From assembly GCA_944470555.2 (NCBI GenBank), contig OX104130.1:67151160-67215159 (forward strand): DNA of 64,000 nt, written 5' to 3'. Positions 32,111-44,959 of this stretch are shown here, piece by piece. The notes below the pieces were generated by a model. It was not told the DNA's origin, did no database searches, and worked only from the letters and a program-made list of their open reading frames with translations. The stretch is from Heterobilharzia americana. Taxonomy: Eukaryota; Platyhelminthes; Trematoda; Strigeidida; Schistosomatidae. The position numbers and the translations under genes were made by a program. How positions within the stretch are numbered: position 1 is the first letter of the stretch; each line of letters opens with the position of its first letter.

Positions 32111-35100
32111 ATACATAAGGGCTAATACTTTTCGATAGCCACTCAAGATTTTGGAGATACGGAGTTAAAGGCTGAATATATGATGTGGCTAAGAGTTTTT
32201 GAACACATATGTGTTCACATCACTGCTCATTTTTAAGTAGAACTGCATAGTGGGAGATTACTAGCCTGCACTGACTCAGATGGTTCGGTATGTTTCTCTT
32301 ACAGCGGTTCATCGTCTCCTCCAAGATACAGCTTCAATTGAAGTAGAAATTGGTTGACTTGACTAATAAACGGTATTGATTCATGAAGTCTTTGGCTGTT
32401 GTTCTGCGTAATTTGGAAATGAAGGTTCAAACTGTTAGAATGTGTGATATGTTGTGAGTCAGTGGTTGAAGAATCGTGATTACCATGACTACAAGCTTAT
32501 TGTATAAACAGAGATGCATTTACTATCCACTACCTTTGAAATTCTGGACAACTTTAACAGCTCTCATTGAATTATTACCGTTCCTGTGGTACGTTTTACA
32601 TTGGTTGATATTTGTTTCCCTTTTATTAGCTGCTACGAGTTGTAGTAGCTCGAAGTGACACTTTTTTGTGTAAGATTCCATGTGTTGTGTATCTGACTTT
32701 TATATTATCAAATCTTGTGTTAAATCGACGCTGTTTTTATATTTGTAACTCCTAACTGTTACTAACTTAGAATTTAAGGCTAGAAGACGGGCAATATTGT
32801 AAATAGCTTTGTTATGCAGTTAAAGGCTTCGTAAATTGATAACACTCAATACCTTGACCCGCCTTAACGATCATCTATAGAAAAATTTCGCATAATACCT
32901 ATTAGTTTGCATAGTAATGACCCATAAAATTCAACTCTGTAGAACATTTTACTTCGTTTATGGGGTTTTATGCCAGACATTCTCAAGAGGATGGATGTTG
33001 AATACGAGTGAACGTCACTTTTGCAAAAAATTGATTTGACAGCAAGATTTACGTGACTTGAGAAGTGTATGGTAACCAGACAAATGCTTGGCTATGCTTT
33101 GAGTTTGTTGTTTATTGTTGTAAGACAGACTGATATTTTAAAGGATGAAATAAAAAAGTTCTGGGAGTGAAAACTGAACTGTTACAATTTTTAACATTTC
33201 TCACTTAAATCAACAAACTGAAACGTGTCGCGTAGGCTGTTTCAAAATTTCATTCTTAACTGGATCCACTATCTTGACGAACCATTTTGTAAGTAAATAG
33301 TAAGGATAATTGGTCATGTCTAGAATTAAATAAAACGGAACACCTTATTTGTGCACTTTGGGGTAACTATGTAGTCGAGAGATCGAGGAACCTGATGGAT
33401 AGAACTGTTCAGAGAGTTCACTGCTAATCATTCCTTCATCTTTCATCTTCATTGTCTTGGACAATTAAAAGTGTGTTTCACTTTGTGGTACGGAACAATT
33501 ACTGTGATATGCTGAAGGCGTTTTTTGTACTTGATTTACTTCACCTCTTCAGATCTCAGGAATTAACATGAAACTGGAATCTCAGAAGTAATTATCAGTG
33601 TAAAGTAAATTGCCATTCACGCTGATAGTATTAAAAAGTTGATTGGTTTTGTGTCGGGCATCATTTGCGAATATAGTTATACATGATTAAAGAAAAATTG
33701 TTATATAGTCTTTTGTCTTTCTTACTGACACTTCAGCTTCCAACACTTTCAGGTACAATACATTCTTTGAATAAACCAAGTTCCTATAGACACCGGTATA
33801 AGTTTTCAATGGCTGTTATCAAATAACAGTGATTATCGATACCGTTTATTTAGCTACGTTGAACTTTCTAAGTTACACACAGAGTGGAACAAATTAAGAT
33901 AAAAAGCATTCCACAACCTCAAATATCTCATTTAGATATGGAAGTAAACCCATTTCGACGAAATCATTCTCTTAACTGTACATTCGTGAATATATGATAT
34001 AAAGGATAAAACATTCCAGACTAATTTCCTATCAAAGGTCAGTATAAATCGCACCACCAAGGAGGGTTACATAATGGAGAGGTAAACAGAATGGTAACCA
34101 AATTAAAATAGTTACGTCATATGTTGGGTTATCAAGAGTGATGGCTACTCTACGATGGCCATAGTGAAGAAAAAGGTTGTACATGCTTCTTTCGAATCCC
34201 TAATGCTTCAGCTATGCCCATGCATCTTAGCCTCATTCCTTTCGAAAGGCTTGGTTGCACTTTGTACGGAATTTTGAAGGACTTGTCAAAACGAACCAAA
34301 TGTCTTGAATTTATTAAGTGTTCTGTTATAAAGCTGAGTATGCATCGCCGTTCTTCCCTTTTCAGCCAAGTTGGATAGTCTTCGCGAGTGCATTGCATAA
34401 GGTGGAGCATGTTACAGCCAATGAACCTGACTCCATAGGAGTAAGTAAACTGATATTCACACATTGGTGTGACTCAATACTCCAGCTTATCTTTTGTATA
34501 CTAACGAATGAGTTTCTGACAAGAGTTTCATTTTTACTGATTTATTAGGTTTATCACACAGTGAAACAGTATAGTCCTAATTAGGACTATATAACGGATT
34601 TCTCAAAGTTGTGTAGTTATCTTGATATGACTATGGACAATAAATTATGTCCGAAACGCAATCCAGTAAACAATACTGTTACACTGTGGTAAATCTAATG
34701 AGTCAATAAAAATGGAATTACATTCTACCACAATGCACAAGTTCTACTCTTATATATTTTTGACAAGAGAATATGATTCTAAAATTGGTGGTAAAGCACG
34801 TTCTATTTTTGGACCTCGATAATCTCTTTCTAAGTACATCCACCACATAATCTCCCTTGAATTCGAGTTTCAACACTAAGATTTTTTCTGAGTTTTAGAC
34901 TCCTTTTATCAGTATAACGTAGGCTATAAGGGACACTATTGAGCGATGTCCTTCAACATGAACTATGGCTTTGTCCTAATGTGGTAAAACAATTAGGTAC
35001 AGTTATCAAACCTTTCATAAAAACGATATGTTATGTCTTCCACATCAATCTTCTAGTATATGTGGTCTGTAATTGATACGCAATGCAAGACACAGTTCAA

Positions 35101-35164
35101 AATAGATACATTCCCTTAAAAGTTTACAAGAGATAAACGATTATGCTAATTAAGCTGGTTGTAA
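32111..35164. other. No recognisable gene
   Basis: AT-rich. A 104-codon minus frame at 34150-34464 has no motif I recognise. Contains a 22-bp perfect palindrome at 34570-34591. Confidence 0.5.
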
Positions 35165-35300
35165 CTAGCATTCAGGCGATATCGAGGCATCCGCGTAGAA
35201 GCCCATAAGCCAATAGACGTCGAACAATTCAATCCAATAAAACAACGGAAAATTACAAGTATATCAGTAAATAGTAAGATAAGGGATTAATAATATCACA
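35165..35300 (+). repeat. SM-alpha-like 3' region without hammerhead
   Basis: ATTCAGGCGATATCGAGGCA, TCCGCGTAGAAGCCCATAAG, CCAATAGACGTCGAACAATT and AAACAACGGAAAATTACAAG. It is the downstream part of an SM-alpha unit and stands immediately before a family-2 unit. Confidence 0.75.
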
Positions 35301-35334
35301 GAATAAACTCATAATACTACTTTTTCTTATTCGG

Positions 35335-35540
35335 TGATTCATTAACGTACTGGTCGCGGAACCTGAGGGTCTTGGGTCTGATCTCTGGGTGCCGTGGGTG
35401 CGCACTGCCGATGAGTCTCATATTGGGAAGAAACGGCTGTTCAATGCTTCCAGGTCTCCAATGTTTCTCCAGCTGATGTCAGGCCATGATGAACACCAGC
35501 CTGAAATAAATAAATAAGTCCCCAGCAACCTCCAAATGGG
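35335..35540 (+). repeat. Family-2 tRNA-like/hammerhead repeat
   Basis: GGAACCTGAGGGTCTTGGGT (B-box-like), hammerhead motif, CAGCTGATGTCAGGCCATGA, and the family end AAATAAATAAGTCCCC with acctccaaa. Confidence 0.75.
35402..35447 (+). ncRNA. Hammerhead-like motif, family 2, best stem I
   Basis: Stem I GCACTG pairs with CAATGC at five of six positions. Core CCGATGA (one change from CTGATGA), stem II GTCT/GGAA allowing a wobble, GAAAC and a near-palindromic stem III CGGCTG. The U-to-C core change is expected to abolish cleavage. Confidence 0.6.
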
Positions 35541-38500
35541 ATCAGGTAATAATTTAATCACTTAGTGTTATTCAAAAGTTTTGGTAATAAACTGCACTGC
35601 CTACTGATATGAGGGGAACAATTATTTCCAAGTTGACTGGGTTTGTAAGGATAGTGTTTTTCACTTCGTTTAGGTTTGTATCTGAAAAGCTACTCAAACA
35701 GTAAAAGAAGACTGAACTTTCTTATGAATTATTGTATCGACTGAAATATCTTAGAGAAAAAATAAAGTAAAATTTCTTTCCAAGTCTTAATTTACTGAAT
35801 CTGTGTAGTTTTTTCTTCCATTGCTTTTATTCACGATCAGATGGTGGATACCGTTTGCGAGATCTGTTTTCTGTTAGAACCAATCAAGTAAACAAACAGG
35901 GTTAACGAATTGGAAGAGTAATATGTAGTCTAGAGTTGGTCAGACTGCACTTATGGTGTGACTATTCCAGTTTCACAAATCTCGCCTACTTAAAGTTAGT
36001 TCAGCGTCACCTGCCATTCGGCCGGCTTCCAGTTGGGTACTTATACATGAGAACGATGTACACAATAGGTCATGCACTTTTACTAACCAAGAAGGTCCCG
36101 AAATCCCAGGTATCTGTCCATACCTCAAATACCCAGCCTTCGGTATTCCACTAAGGCCGACTGGATCTCATACCCGTGGCTTGGCTAATACCAATCCCCT
36201 TCTCACCTCAGTTAGTGAGTTGGCACCCAAAATTTTCAGTCCTTACTGTTTGCGTGGTGGCAGCGGACAGGTGACCAGGTTCATGAGGCCATCGGCAACT
36301 GCTTCCGAAAACCCATTCGCCAGGTAGGAGTTATGATAAAAGTTCCATCATTCTGAGTATTCAATAACGATAGCTGATGCATTCACCAGAGTGGACCTCA
36401 TCGCTGACCTGCAAACTATGCTAGAGATATAAACAAGTACATTTGCCAACTCGGTTCTACTCGTATGAGGTAGCAAGCATATAGCCCTAACTTCATTATA
36501 TCTTTTATACCTTTGCAAACTCTCCCATTGCACGACGAGTCACATTTCACATACACCCAAGTAAACAGGTTAGGTACCTCAAGATATTTAAAAACATCTG
36601 AGTATCTGCACCATTATCCAAGCTAAGTAGGTTTCTTGACTTGGAACCCCTAGTGCTGTACGGGAATACTGTGAGTCAGTTCGCAGGTTGATATCTGCTG
36701 ATCAGCGGGAACCACGCAAAGATCCACTGTCGTGCAAATACACTCGAAATACGGGAACCATCAAGAGCAGCAGTAAACCAGCTATTTGACCAAAGGACAA
36801 CTAAATGTTCTGGGCATCTGGCCAGTAGCATGAAACAGGAGCAGTACTAATTAAATGATGAAGCATTTGGCTACCATAAAAGAGTAATAGTTAGGGTACA
36901 GATGCTTATAGTTGTTTTGACAAGCTTATATGTTGCCAGTGCACATTATGAAACTCGAGAATGCGAAAATTATAAGACTTGATTCTTCAAACATCAGCAT
37001 ATTAGCTTAATACCTACTTGTCGTGTTTATTGTGAGGATATACAGTAATCACATTACGAGATCACAGGAATACATCGAGGAGGAAGAGTTTTGCTAACCA
37101 GAAAGCATGGCATGACCACTTCGTTTTTGTTTGACACTCTGAATCTATTAAGATATTTAACCCAATATGACATAGAACTTCAGAGATTCACGCTTACGCG
37201 AACCACTAGCATAGAATTCATTAGACTTTCATGTTCAAATTTCATTCGTTCCAGGATGTTGTATTGCCATTATTATTATCCGCTCATATAATCGGGACAC
37301 TTTTACGCATATGGGAATAAAATACTTTTCACAGCCGAATTCTCTAACCTGACCCAAGTCAAAAAATTGAAGAATTTGGAGAACACTATAATATCTACAC
37401 CGAAGTCATCAAATGGTGAGTAGTTTTTGTTTTATTCCTTTCTATCCTATGCACATCCGTGGTCATACTGTCTCGATGCTAGTTATTGATCCTAACCACA
37501 GTGCTCTCTTAGCTTAGCTTTTCCTAATTACTCTTATCCCTCTCTGCAAATAAACATCCTACCCACCACTATCCTTTCCCTTTGTGAAGAGCTTTCACTC
37601 TTTATATCGTGTAGTAGCGTAAGTCATTTTGCTTGATAAATCAGACTAGACTATGACATGAATAAAGGTATAATGGTCAGGAGTGTTACCTGGTGTGCGA
37701 CACATTCCAAGAGATGATGGGGTCAGTAATGTATGCGCGGCTGTAGTGAGCTGTAAGCAGGCTGAAAATATTTTTTCAAACCGTCAACTTTATTGAGCTT
37801 AGTGTAAATATATTCAAAAAATAAAGTAAAAAGGTGGGAAGGTGGTTGATAACTGTCCAGCAGGCATGATGGCAGATAGATTAACTCGAACTACCCTTGC
37901 TTGTATGGCAGTATCTTTATACAACTTACAGCTGTTGTACTTATGACAGTTTTTGGATGAAAAAAGTTGGAAACTAAAAATGGAGTGCACTGAGAATATA
38001 AATTCGCCCTATGTACCACTTTAGCCCACTGTTCACCACCATGTTGTCTCTATAGCCCTGAAATGATAACACTCAATAGACAACACCACTGTCATCCCTC
38101 TTCCTATGACTATATGAAATGGGTCTTCCCCCAAGGCAAAAGCAAAAGTTTTATAAAGGTTTTTATAACTCCATTCCACTTGTTTACATCAGATTTCTGC
38201 ACTTGATCATATACCTAATTTCCCCCCTTTCTCTCTATTTCACCGCAATATCTTTGTCTTCGTTACTTCCATATATAACTTCATCTTCTCCCGTATAAAC
38301 TGATCTCTAAACACTTGGTTTGAGATACTGCATCAGGTGATTTTTGTAGCCATAATATTTGACTGACCTATATATACATCATTTAGTTGATGTGGTTCCA
38401 AGTAGTATTTTGGTCTTCAGTTTTGAGTTTGGCCAGCTGCTCGCTTTTGTCATTCACTTTTCAAGTCTAACTCACCAGTTCCACATTCGCATGGGATCTT

Positions 38501-38867
38501 AATTTTCGTAACTGTCAGCATATATCATGCCATCAAAACATAATGAATGCATAGGATCCAAAGTAATGACTGTACCACGCAACATACCTTCAAGTATATT
38601 TGATGATTCAAACAATGAGTGAATGATTTATAGTTCTGAATTGAATTTGCTTTGATCTAATAAACAATCATGTTGGTGTTCAGCAGGTTTCTTTCTTTGT
38701 TGTCTGTGAAACACTAACGTTCTATCTTTGAACTCACCTCTAATATACTTTAACGATTTCCAATGTATTGCATGTCCGTGATCAAAACACCGAATTCATA
38801 TTATCAAACTGATGAAACCTGTAAACTAGTTTGTTTCCATGTAACCTATGTTGTATGAAATACATAA
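35541..38867. other. No recognisable gene
   Basis: 3.3 kb without recognisable coding sequence. 36000-36340 and 36620-36790 are less AT-rich than their surroundings and may be old repeats, unidentified. Confidence 0.45.
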
Positions 38868-38868
38868 G

Positions 38869-38906
<38 letters not shown>

Positions 38907-38919
38907 GTAATAATAATAA
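38868..38919. repeat. (TAA)n microsatellite at the 5' end of RTE copy 2
   Basis: About 17 TAA/AAT units with one TAG interruption, ending where RTE sequence starts. The same trinucleotide forms the 3' tails of the RTE copies. Confidence 0.95.
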
Positions 38920-39245
38920 CTGGAGAGTCAATAATCTAGCCCGATATTGTCACCCAAACGACAACCACGAGCACACTCAGTTTTGGAGTGGCTATCATGA
39001 TGTCCCCAACAGCATCGAAGGCTCTCATACAGTGAGAACCAATCTCCTCCTGCAGGATCATAACAGAAAGGTTCAACTCAATACGAAATCAAGTCACAAT
39101 CATACAATGCTAGGCTACGCTATGCATCTACAAATAATGCAGATGAAGAGGAGAAGGAGGAATTCTACAGACAACTGCAATCAACACTGGACAAGACACC
39201 GCTCAAGTTGGCGATATCAAAATTCATTCTGATGGGTGGGGTGAC

Positions 39246-39821
39246 ATGAATGCCAAACTGGGAGTGGACAACACAGGAAGAGAACTAACCATGGGTCGAG
39301 AAGCACTCGGTGAGGTGATGAACGAGAATGGAGAATTGTTTGTAGAATTCTGTGCATTCAACGATTTGGTGATTGGAGGTGAGGCAGTGTGTTCAAGCAC
39401 AAGGATATCCACAAAGCGACATGGATTCGATTTCACCAGTTACCAGATGGACACACTAAAAATCAGATCGACTTCATCTCAATGTGAAGCAAGTGGAGAT
39501 GAAGACGCAGCCTACTAGACAGAGGTTCAGATCACGAAGAGGAGCAGATGTAGGTTCACACCGCTCACTATCAAGTGCAAGGAACCCAACTTCCAAATCA
39601 ACTTGAAAGCCTACAATTCAAGGAAGTTGGTGATAGACCACAGTTCTAGTTCAACACCCAGAACAGAAACTCAACTGAAGGACGAAACTACAAGAGACAT
39701 CTTCACGTCAGCCATCAAGACAAAATGGGAGATATTGAGGAACATCGCTGAAGAAACCTGTGTGGGAGAGCACTGGAACTCTTTGGAAGCTATATGGAAA
39801 GGAACCTGCATAACTGTATAA
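39246..39821 (+). pseudogene. RTE endonuclease region fragments, copy 2
   Basis: Same fragments and same disruptions as copy 1 (MNAKLGVDNTGRELTMGREA...; TKWEILRNIAEETCVGEHW), differing at only a handful of bases. Confidence 0.75.
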
Positions 39822-39997
39822 GGGAGGAAGAGGAAAGAAGATGAGGAATGGATGTTGACGGACACATGGAAGCTGATAGAGGGGGAGGGGAGAGGAAGAT
39901 GGTGATGGTGAAGCAGAAGATGAGTCAGTGTCAAGATGCACAACGCAAAGAATAACTGAATACAATCTATAAAGCACCAGCAACAGCAGAAATACCA

Positions 39998-40559
39998 TTG
40001 AACAAATACCCTCCGACGAAATCAAAAGTCCTGAATGCCATAAGACTGCTGAAATCTGTGAAAGTAGCGGGACCAGGTGTAATTCCGCCAGAAGCACTGA
40101 AAACAGACTCAGAGATAAGAGTGGACATGCTCACACCACAACTGCAAAAGGTTTGGAAGGAAGGAAATGAACCTCCCCATTGATTGGAAGAAGGGCTACC
40201 TTGTTAAACTTCCAAAGAAGGGCGACCTAAGCTTTTACAAGAACTGGCGCAGAATCACGCTCCTAGCTACCCAAATCAAGCAAAATATTAAGCCGCATCA
40301 TCCTGGAGAGACTAAAGGATGCACTGGATTCAAAACTACGACCGAAAAGACTGGCTGGAAGTACAAATCATGTGCGGACAAAATTTCAACGCTACGCTAC
40401 ATTGTTGAACAAAGTATGGAATGGCAGTCAACTCACCTCGACTTCATCGACTTTGAAAAGGCTTTCGACAGCATCAACCGACAAGTAATTTGGCAGGCAG
40501 CTGCTTCAGCACTAAGGAATACTACAAACTTTTATCAACCTCATTCAACAAATACATGA
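39998..40559 (+). pseudogene. RTE reverse transcriptase fragments, copy 2
   Basis: NAIRLLKSVKVAGPGVIPPE, then PIDWKKGYLVKLPKKGDLSF, then SCADKISTLRYIVEQSMEWQ and STHLDFIDFEKAFDSINRQV, which is RT motif A with its Asp. The catalytic DD region downstream has decayed (FANV near 40690). Confidence 0.8.
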
Positions 40560-40892
40560 AGGCGCCACATGCCAAGTGATCCACAATGGAAAGCTCAGTG
40601 ACTCCTTTGAAGTGAAGACAGGAGTAAGACAAGATTGCCTATTATCACCAGTGATGTTCCTGATTGTAGTGGACTGTATTTGGATTTCGCCAATGTCTTG
40701 TGTCTAACGTCACACAAACTTGAAAATCTACAGGCGAAAACTAAAAAGTTGACAGAAGAGGGAGGGTAGAGAAGACAGAGGTGATGAAGATACCCAACCA
40801 AAAACAACAAGAAGCTCCAATCACCATCAACAGGAGAAACTTAAAGGAAGTAGACTCTCTCGCCTATCTAGGCAGCACCGTTTCAACTAAAG

Positions 40893-41482
40893 GTGGTGGC
40901 GGCACAGACGAGGATATCAAAGCCAGCCATGATCGGAAAATCAAGACAGGCGTTCATTAACCTGAAACCAGTGTGGAGAGTTTCTGAACTCAGCATATGG
41001 AACCAGATGCGGATTTTCAACACCAACGTCAAGTCAGTGCTCCTGTATGGTCCAGAGACTTCTCGCGTTACGAAAGACATTTCCAACAAACTGCAGATAT
41101 TCATCAACAACTGCCTACACTGGCTTGTTAGTGAAGCCCAGATGGCCGGAAAGAATAAACAACAAGGAAATCTGGACCACCAACGAACCAACCAAGAACC
41201 TATCGCTGAACATATATGCACTGGAAGGAAGTGGAGATGGATTGGGCATGCACTCAGAAGACCATTCAGAGATATCACACTCCAGGTCAGGTCCTCGAGT
41301 GGAACCCATATGGGAAACGGCGAGTTAGGCGTCCGAGGGTGACATGGAGGAGATCGTGTGAGGAAGAAATGAGAGCTTGTTGGCAGTCTTGGAGCCAGGT
41401 TCAAGAGACTGCAGAGAACAGAGTGCGATGGTGGTGTGCTACTGGAGTCCTGTGTTCCACTAGGAACCCAAGGGAAAAATAA
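40893..41482 (+). pseudogene. RTE C-terminal region, copy 2
   Basis: KPVWRVSELSIWNQMRIFNT and VLLYGPETSRVTKDI, then WRWIGHALRRPFRDIT, then in another frame VRRPRVTWRRSCEEEMRA. Confidence 0.78.
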
Positions 41483-41517
41483 TAGTAATGATAATAATAA
41501 TCATTATTATTATTATT
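41481..41517. repeat. AAT-type 3' tail of RTE copy 2
   Basis: Imperfect AAT/TAA run followed by its own complement (ATT)n, forming a small inverted repeat. Confidence 0.85.
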
Positions 41518-42014
41518 CAGTACATGACCTTAGCTTACAACCTGACTTCACAGTTATTTAACTTCACAGAGAAATTCATCAGAAAGGAAGTAGGATACCT
41601 CTTCTTTGAATGAATGATAAATCAGTTACTATGGAACTTGAAAACGCTGAATTCGCTGGGATGTCGACTGAAATTTGATGATTGCTGAACTTTTAAAATT
41701 AGGATGCAACAACTTTCTAGTACATACTTGTTTATTCCCCGTTGTCAAACTCTAAAATTACTCAGAAAGACTTGTATTTTTGAAAGGTGACTGAATACAC
41801 GATATAAAGCCTTTCTATAAACCTCAGGCAACACCTAACATATGATAGGTCACTGAGAGCAAATATATTGAAGGCTTTGATAGCCCCACACATGCACACA
41901 AATGTACAGTATTTGAGTATAACTTGCTCAGTACGGTCGAGCACAAATACATAGACTGAAGGTGTAGGGTTGTATTGAATTGTATCTCCAGTTTTATAAG
42001 CAGTTCTGGATATG
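41518..42014. other. No recognisable gene
   Basis: AT-rich spacer, nothing recognised. Confidence 0.5.
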
Positions 42015-42224
42015 GTGATGATAAATAGTGGATAGCAGTGGAATCCAAGACGTGCATTTCGTCTTATTTGAGACTTGTCAGCTGAATGTACTTGCTTCCC
42101 ACTAAGCGATGCTGTTCCCACCAAGACCCGAACTCAGGACTGGTCGCTTTAAACATCACAGCGCTTTCCACTAGGTCATGGAGTCATGATACCCCCTTGT
42201 TGTTCGATGGGTATAATTTTATAT
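42015..42224 (-). repeat. SM-alpha-like unit, minus, with hammerhead and promoter region
   Basis: Minus-strand order: ATGACCTAGTGGAAAGCGCT (A-box-like), CTGAGTTCGGGTCTTGG (B-box-like), hammerhead 42034-42095. Then a plus-strand fragment follows at 42225. Confidence 0.78.
42034..42095 (-). ncRNA. SM-alpha hammerhead with compensated stem II
   Basis: Core CTGACAA (one change), stem II GTCT-CAAATA-AGAC fully paired, GAAAT, stem I GTACATTCAG/CTTGGATTCC. Relative to the usual GTCC/GGAC, one C-G pair has become T-A on both sides. Confidence 0.68.
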
Positions 42225-42345
42225 TATGAATTCCATTGCTGGCCACTATCCACCATTAATATAAAATTCAAAGAACAAGCAATATCGAGGCATCCTTGTA
42301 AGAGCCCAACTGGGTCCATTCAACGACAGGATATACAAGCAACAA
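42225..42345 (+). repeat. SM-alpha-like 3' region, plus arm
   Basis: ATTCCATTGCTGGCCACTAT (just after the hammerhead site) and AAGCAATATCGAGGCATCCT. It faces the minus unit at 42015-42224. Confidence 0.7.
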
Positions 42346-43249
42346 GTTCTGGATCTATTTTCCAAAAGGTTTGTAGAACAACTATCACAGATTTCTAATA
42401 GCTTCTGAAGTCAACGAGCTGTTCAATTAATGCACTGATTAACACATATAAGAAAACATTAATTGGAATGAGTCCTGTGTTTAACAAATCAACCGACTAA
42501 TTCTGCAGTCTGCTATTCTTATTGACAATTCTTAGAACAGAACAGTATATTTTCCCCATACAAGTTTCAACAGTCACTTAAATTTCATTGTAAACCACCC
42601 TTATATTCAGTATTCACTGTTATGTTGTTTAAGTAGTTTTGTCAATTTGTTAATTTCTACAAGTCATCACTTTTGAGTATCTAAAGTATTTTGTTTTGAA
42701 TACTGACCAGTAAAGGTTTAAGGAAAGTGAATACACCAGATATTATAAAAATGTGGGCGATAATTGTTACAAGTGTCTTTAAACATGCAAACATTTATCC
42801 ACCGAGAATATTACATGTTTGTGTATACCCTACAGAAGACTTAGTTATATTATGGCGTTCGCTAAGTAAATAAATATGGAGATAAAGATTGAGCACTCAC
42901 TCACTCATACACGGGAAATTCCGGTCCTGTAGACAAACAATTGAAACAAAATAATGTCATTAATTATAAAAATCGCAGTAAATAACATTTTTAATCACTC
43001 AATGTCTGTCTTCCTCTTTTTCTGCTGTCTCCTCCTCTCTCTCTCTCTCTCTCTCTCTCGCTCTCTCTGTTACATCCAGATTATGAGGGACATGAAGAAA
43101 AAAACAGAAATTCATGGTTGAATGTGATGGCTTTGGAGTATTAATGTTAATAATAGACCAGTTAAACTGACAAATTATTCCACTACCATCATCATGCGGT
43201 GAAAATAGATTACCATGAGAAAGCCATGGTTTAGCAAACTTGTGTTTAC
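42346..43249. other. No recognisable gene
   Basis: AT-rich spacer with a (CT)n run at 43033-43069; nothing else recognised. Confidence 0.5.
43033..43069. repeat. (CT)n microsatellite
   Basis: CT dinucleotide run with one CG interruption. Confidence 0.95.
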
Positions 43250-43466
43250 ACTGAGTGATGATAATTGAAGGTGAAATGAAAATTTGGACAACGGCAAGAC
43301 TGAAACCGGTGATCACCGAGTTTCCTACCCGATGCTCTACCAATTGATCTACGTGAACCTGAGGGTTGCAGCAGTCTGGTAAGGCACCGGGTCAGAAAAC
43401 CTTTAGTCGCTGGTTCGAATCCTGTCACTGCTTAGATCTTCCTTTCATTTTCAGTCATCATCCACT
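43250..43466. repeat. Foldback tRNA-like repeat (family 3)
   Basis: Arms 43250-43325 and 43396-43466 are imperfect inverted repeats. The right arm includes CGCTGGTTCGAATCCTGTCA and CATTTTCAGTCATCATCCAC. The spacer includes a second B-box-like stretch. Confidence 0.7.
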
Positions 43467-43735
43467 ATGAATAAAGATTAATCAAAGAAACAGTATTTTT
43501 CCAATTTTATTTGTTCAATAAAAATATCTTTGAAGCATTGTGTTGATGTCACAATATCCGGTAGGCTTTCTCTCTTTTTATAGGAGAAACCAGAGAGCTT
43601 TGGTTTCTAGATATAAGTATGATTGCTTTTAAGCTGATTTTACGACCATATCTAACATTACTTAAGAAAATTTTAAAACCAGATAATAGTACTGTAAGAT
43701 TTTTTTGTTGTAATGAAAAACTTATCAGTAGTAAA

Positions 43736-43816
<81 letters not shown>

Positions 43817-44351
43817 ACAGTTAGTGAAAATTATTCTTGATTCTGATATGACTGAAAGTGAAAAAAAGCGAATTGTTAGGTTCCAACTCACTAACTCAAG
43901 TTCATATGCTCACTGCAAGGCATCAAGGCCTCAACATCGATATTGTATGCACTCGTTAGTGTATATTATTGAGGATCTCTCAAATGGAATGAAAAAATCA
44001 TCCAGGGGTTTTAGCGATATCTTTACTGTATTTAGTTATATACAATTTAGTAATCTAGACATTAATATTCGTCAGGTTATATGAGATATCCACGTTTAGT
44101 GTACTCCTATAAGTATACTGAGAGTTGATGGTTGTGGACAGACACCAGCCTGCTGAATAAGACTATTACACATAGGTGAATAAATAAACATTTAGACTTT
44201 TTCATCTATTATACAAAAAGGCATAAAGTGGAACCAGCAGTGAATGTTGTTGAGCTAGTATGATGAGAAGCAGATGGTCACATCCCCTTTATGCATATAA
44301 CAGGTTGACACAACATTCAGTATCTAAACAAATATTCAAATCCAATCAGAA
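43467..44351. other. No recognisable gene; long AT microsatellite
   Basis: AT-rich, dominated by the (AT)n run at 43739-43811, which creates artefactual Tyr-Ile frames on both strands. Confidence 0.5.
43739..43811. repeat. (AT)n microsatellite
   Basis: Uninterrupted AT dinucleotide run of about 36 units, the longest in the window. Confidence 0.97.
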
Positions 44352-44425
44352 ACTTAATACCGTAGCTCAGATGGTAGGATGAGAGGTCAGTCATCCGGGG
44401 GCCCTCAGCTCGAATCCTAACTATG
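44352..44425 (+). repeat. tRNA-like sequence, probable SINE head
   Basis: ACCGTAGCTCAGATGGTAGG is a good A box and CAGCTCGAATCCTAACTATG a B box, about 40 bases apart. The middle does not form a convincing anticodon arm and the acceptor stem does not close, so I call it tRNA-derived rather than a tRNA gene. Confidence 0.5.
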
Positions 44426-44959
44426 ACCCAGGGTCTTATCAGTTCTATCTATCATCCTGCTGCATTTCTACATAGGATTTATTTTCGGTATATTTACTAA
44501 CTTAACTTCTCATTCTTAAGATAACTAGTTATTTTTGTGTAAATACTCTGCGTGTCATAGAGTATCAAGTTATTTTTACTTTGAAAAAGAGGGGGCATGG
44601 TTTGTCTTGAAATCTTAAAGATTACTTGTACCTAAAAATGAATGATTTTGATGGTGGCGCATTTTTAAAATTCGATAGTTTAAAGTAATGAAGCCAAGAA
44701 AAGAAGATATTGTGCATAAAACACTCCCATATTAAAATATTCAACTAGGAGATGGCGACATTGTTAATATACTGCTTTTTGTTAGCTAAAAAGTTAGACA
44801 CATTGATCCTGTTGAGAAGAATCTCTGTGGTAGCTTTGTTGTCCAACCATTTACCACCACGCCAAGAGCCACTGTATCAGGAATTGAAGAGCTACAGAAA
44901 GGTGAAGGTGCATAGAAATATTTGGTAATAGAGGTACAAGGTTCAGGATACAAGAAGTG
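44426..44959. other. No recognisable gene
   Basis: AT-rich spacer, nothing recognised. Confidence 0.5.

Larger units (their letters stand above)
38920..41480 (+). mobile_element. RTE-type non-LTR retrotransposon copy 2, 5'-truncated and internally deleted
   Basis: Starts slightly further upstream in the element than copy 1 (at the segment equal to 62907 of copy 3). It carries the same internal deletion (junction about 39973). Ends with an AAT-type tail to 41517. See copy 1 for the mosaic identity. The middle part, 40248-41138, is about 120 bp shorter than in copy 1 and keeps a better RT motif A. Confidence 0.88.

Noticed and set aside
43619..44084. Tyr-Ile repeat proteins on both strands
   Set aside because: Produced by the (AT)n microsatellite.
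44352..44425. Functional tRNA gene
   Set aside because: Good A and B boxes but no closing acceptor stem or clear anticodon arm; more like a tRNA-derived repeat.
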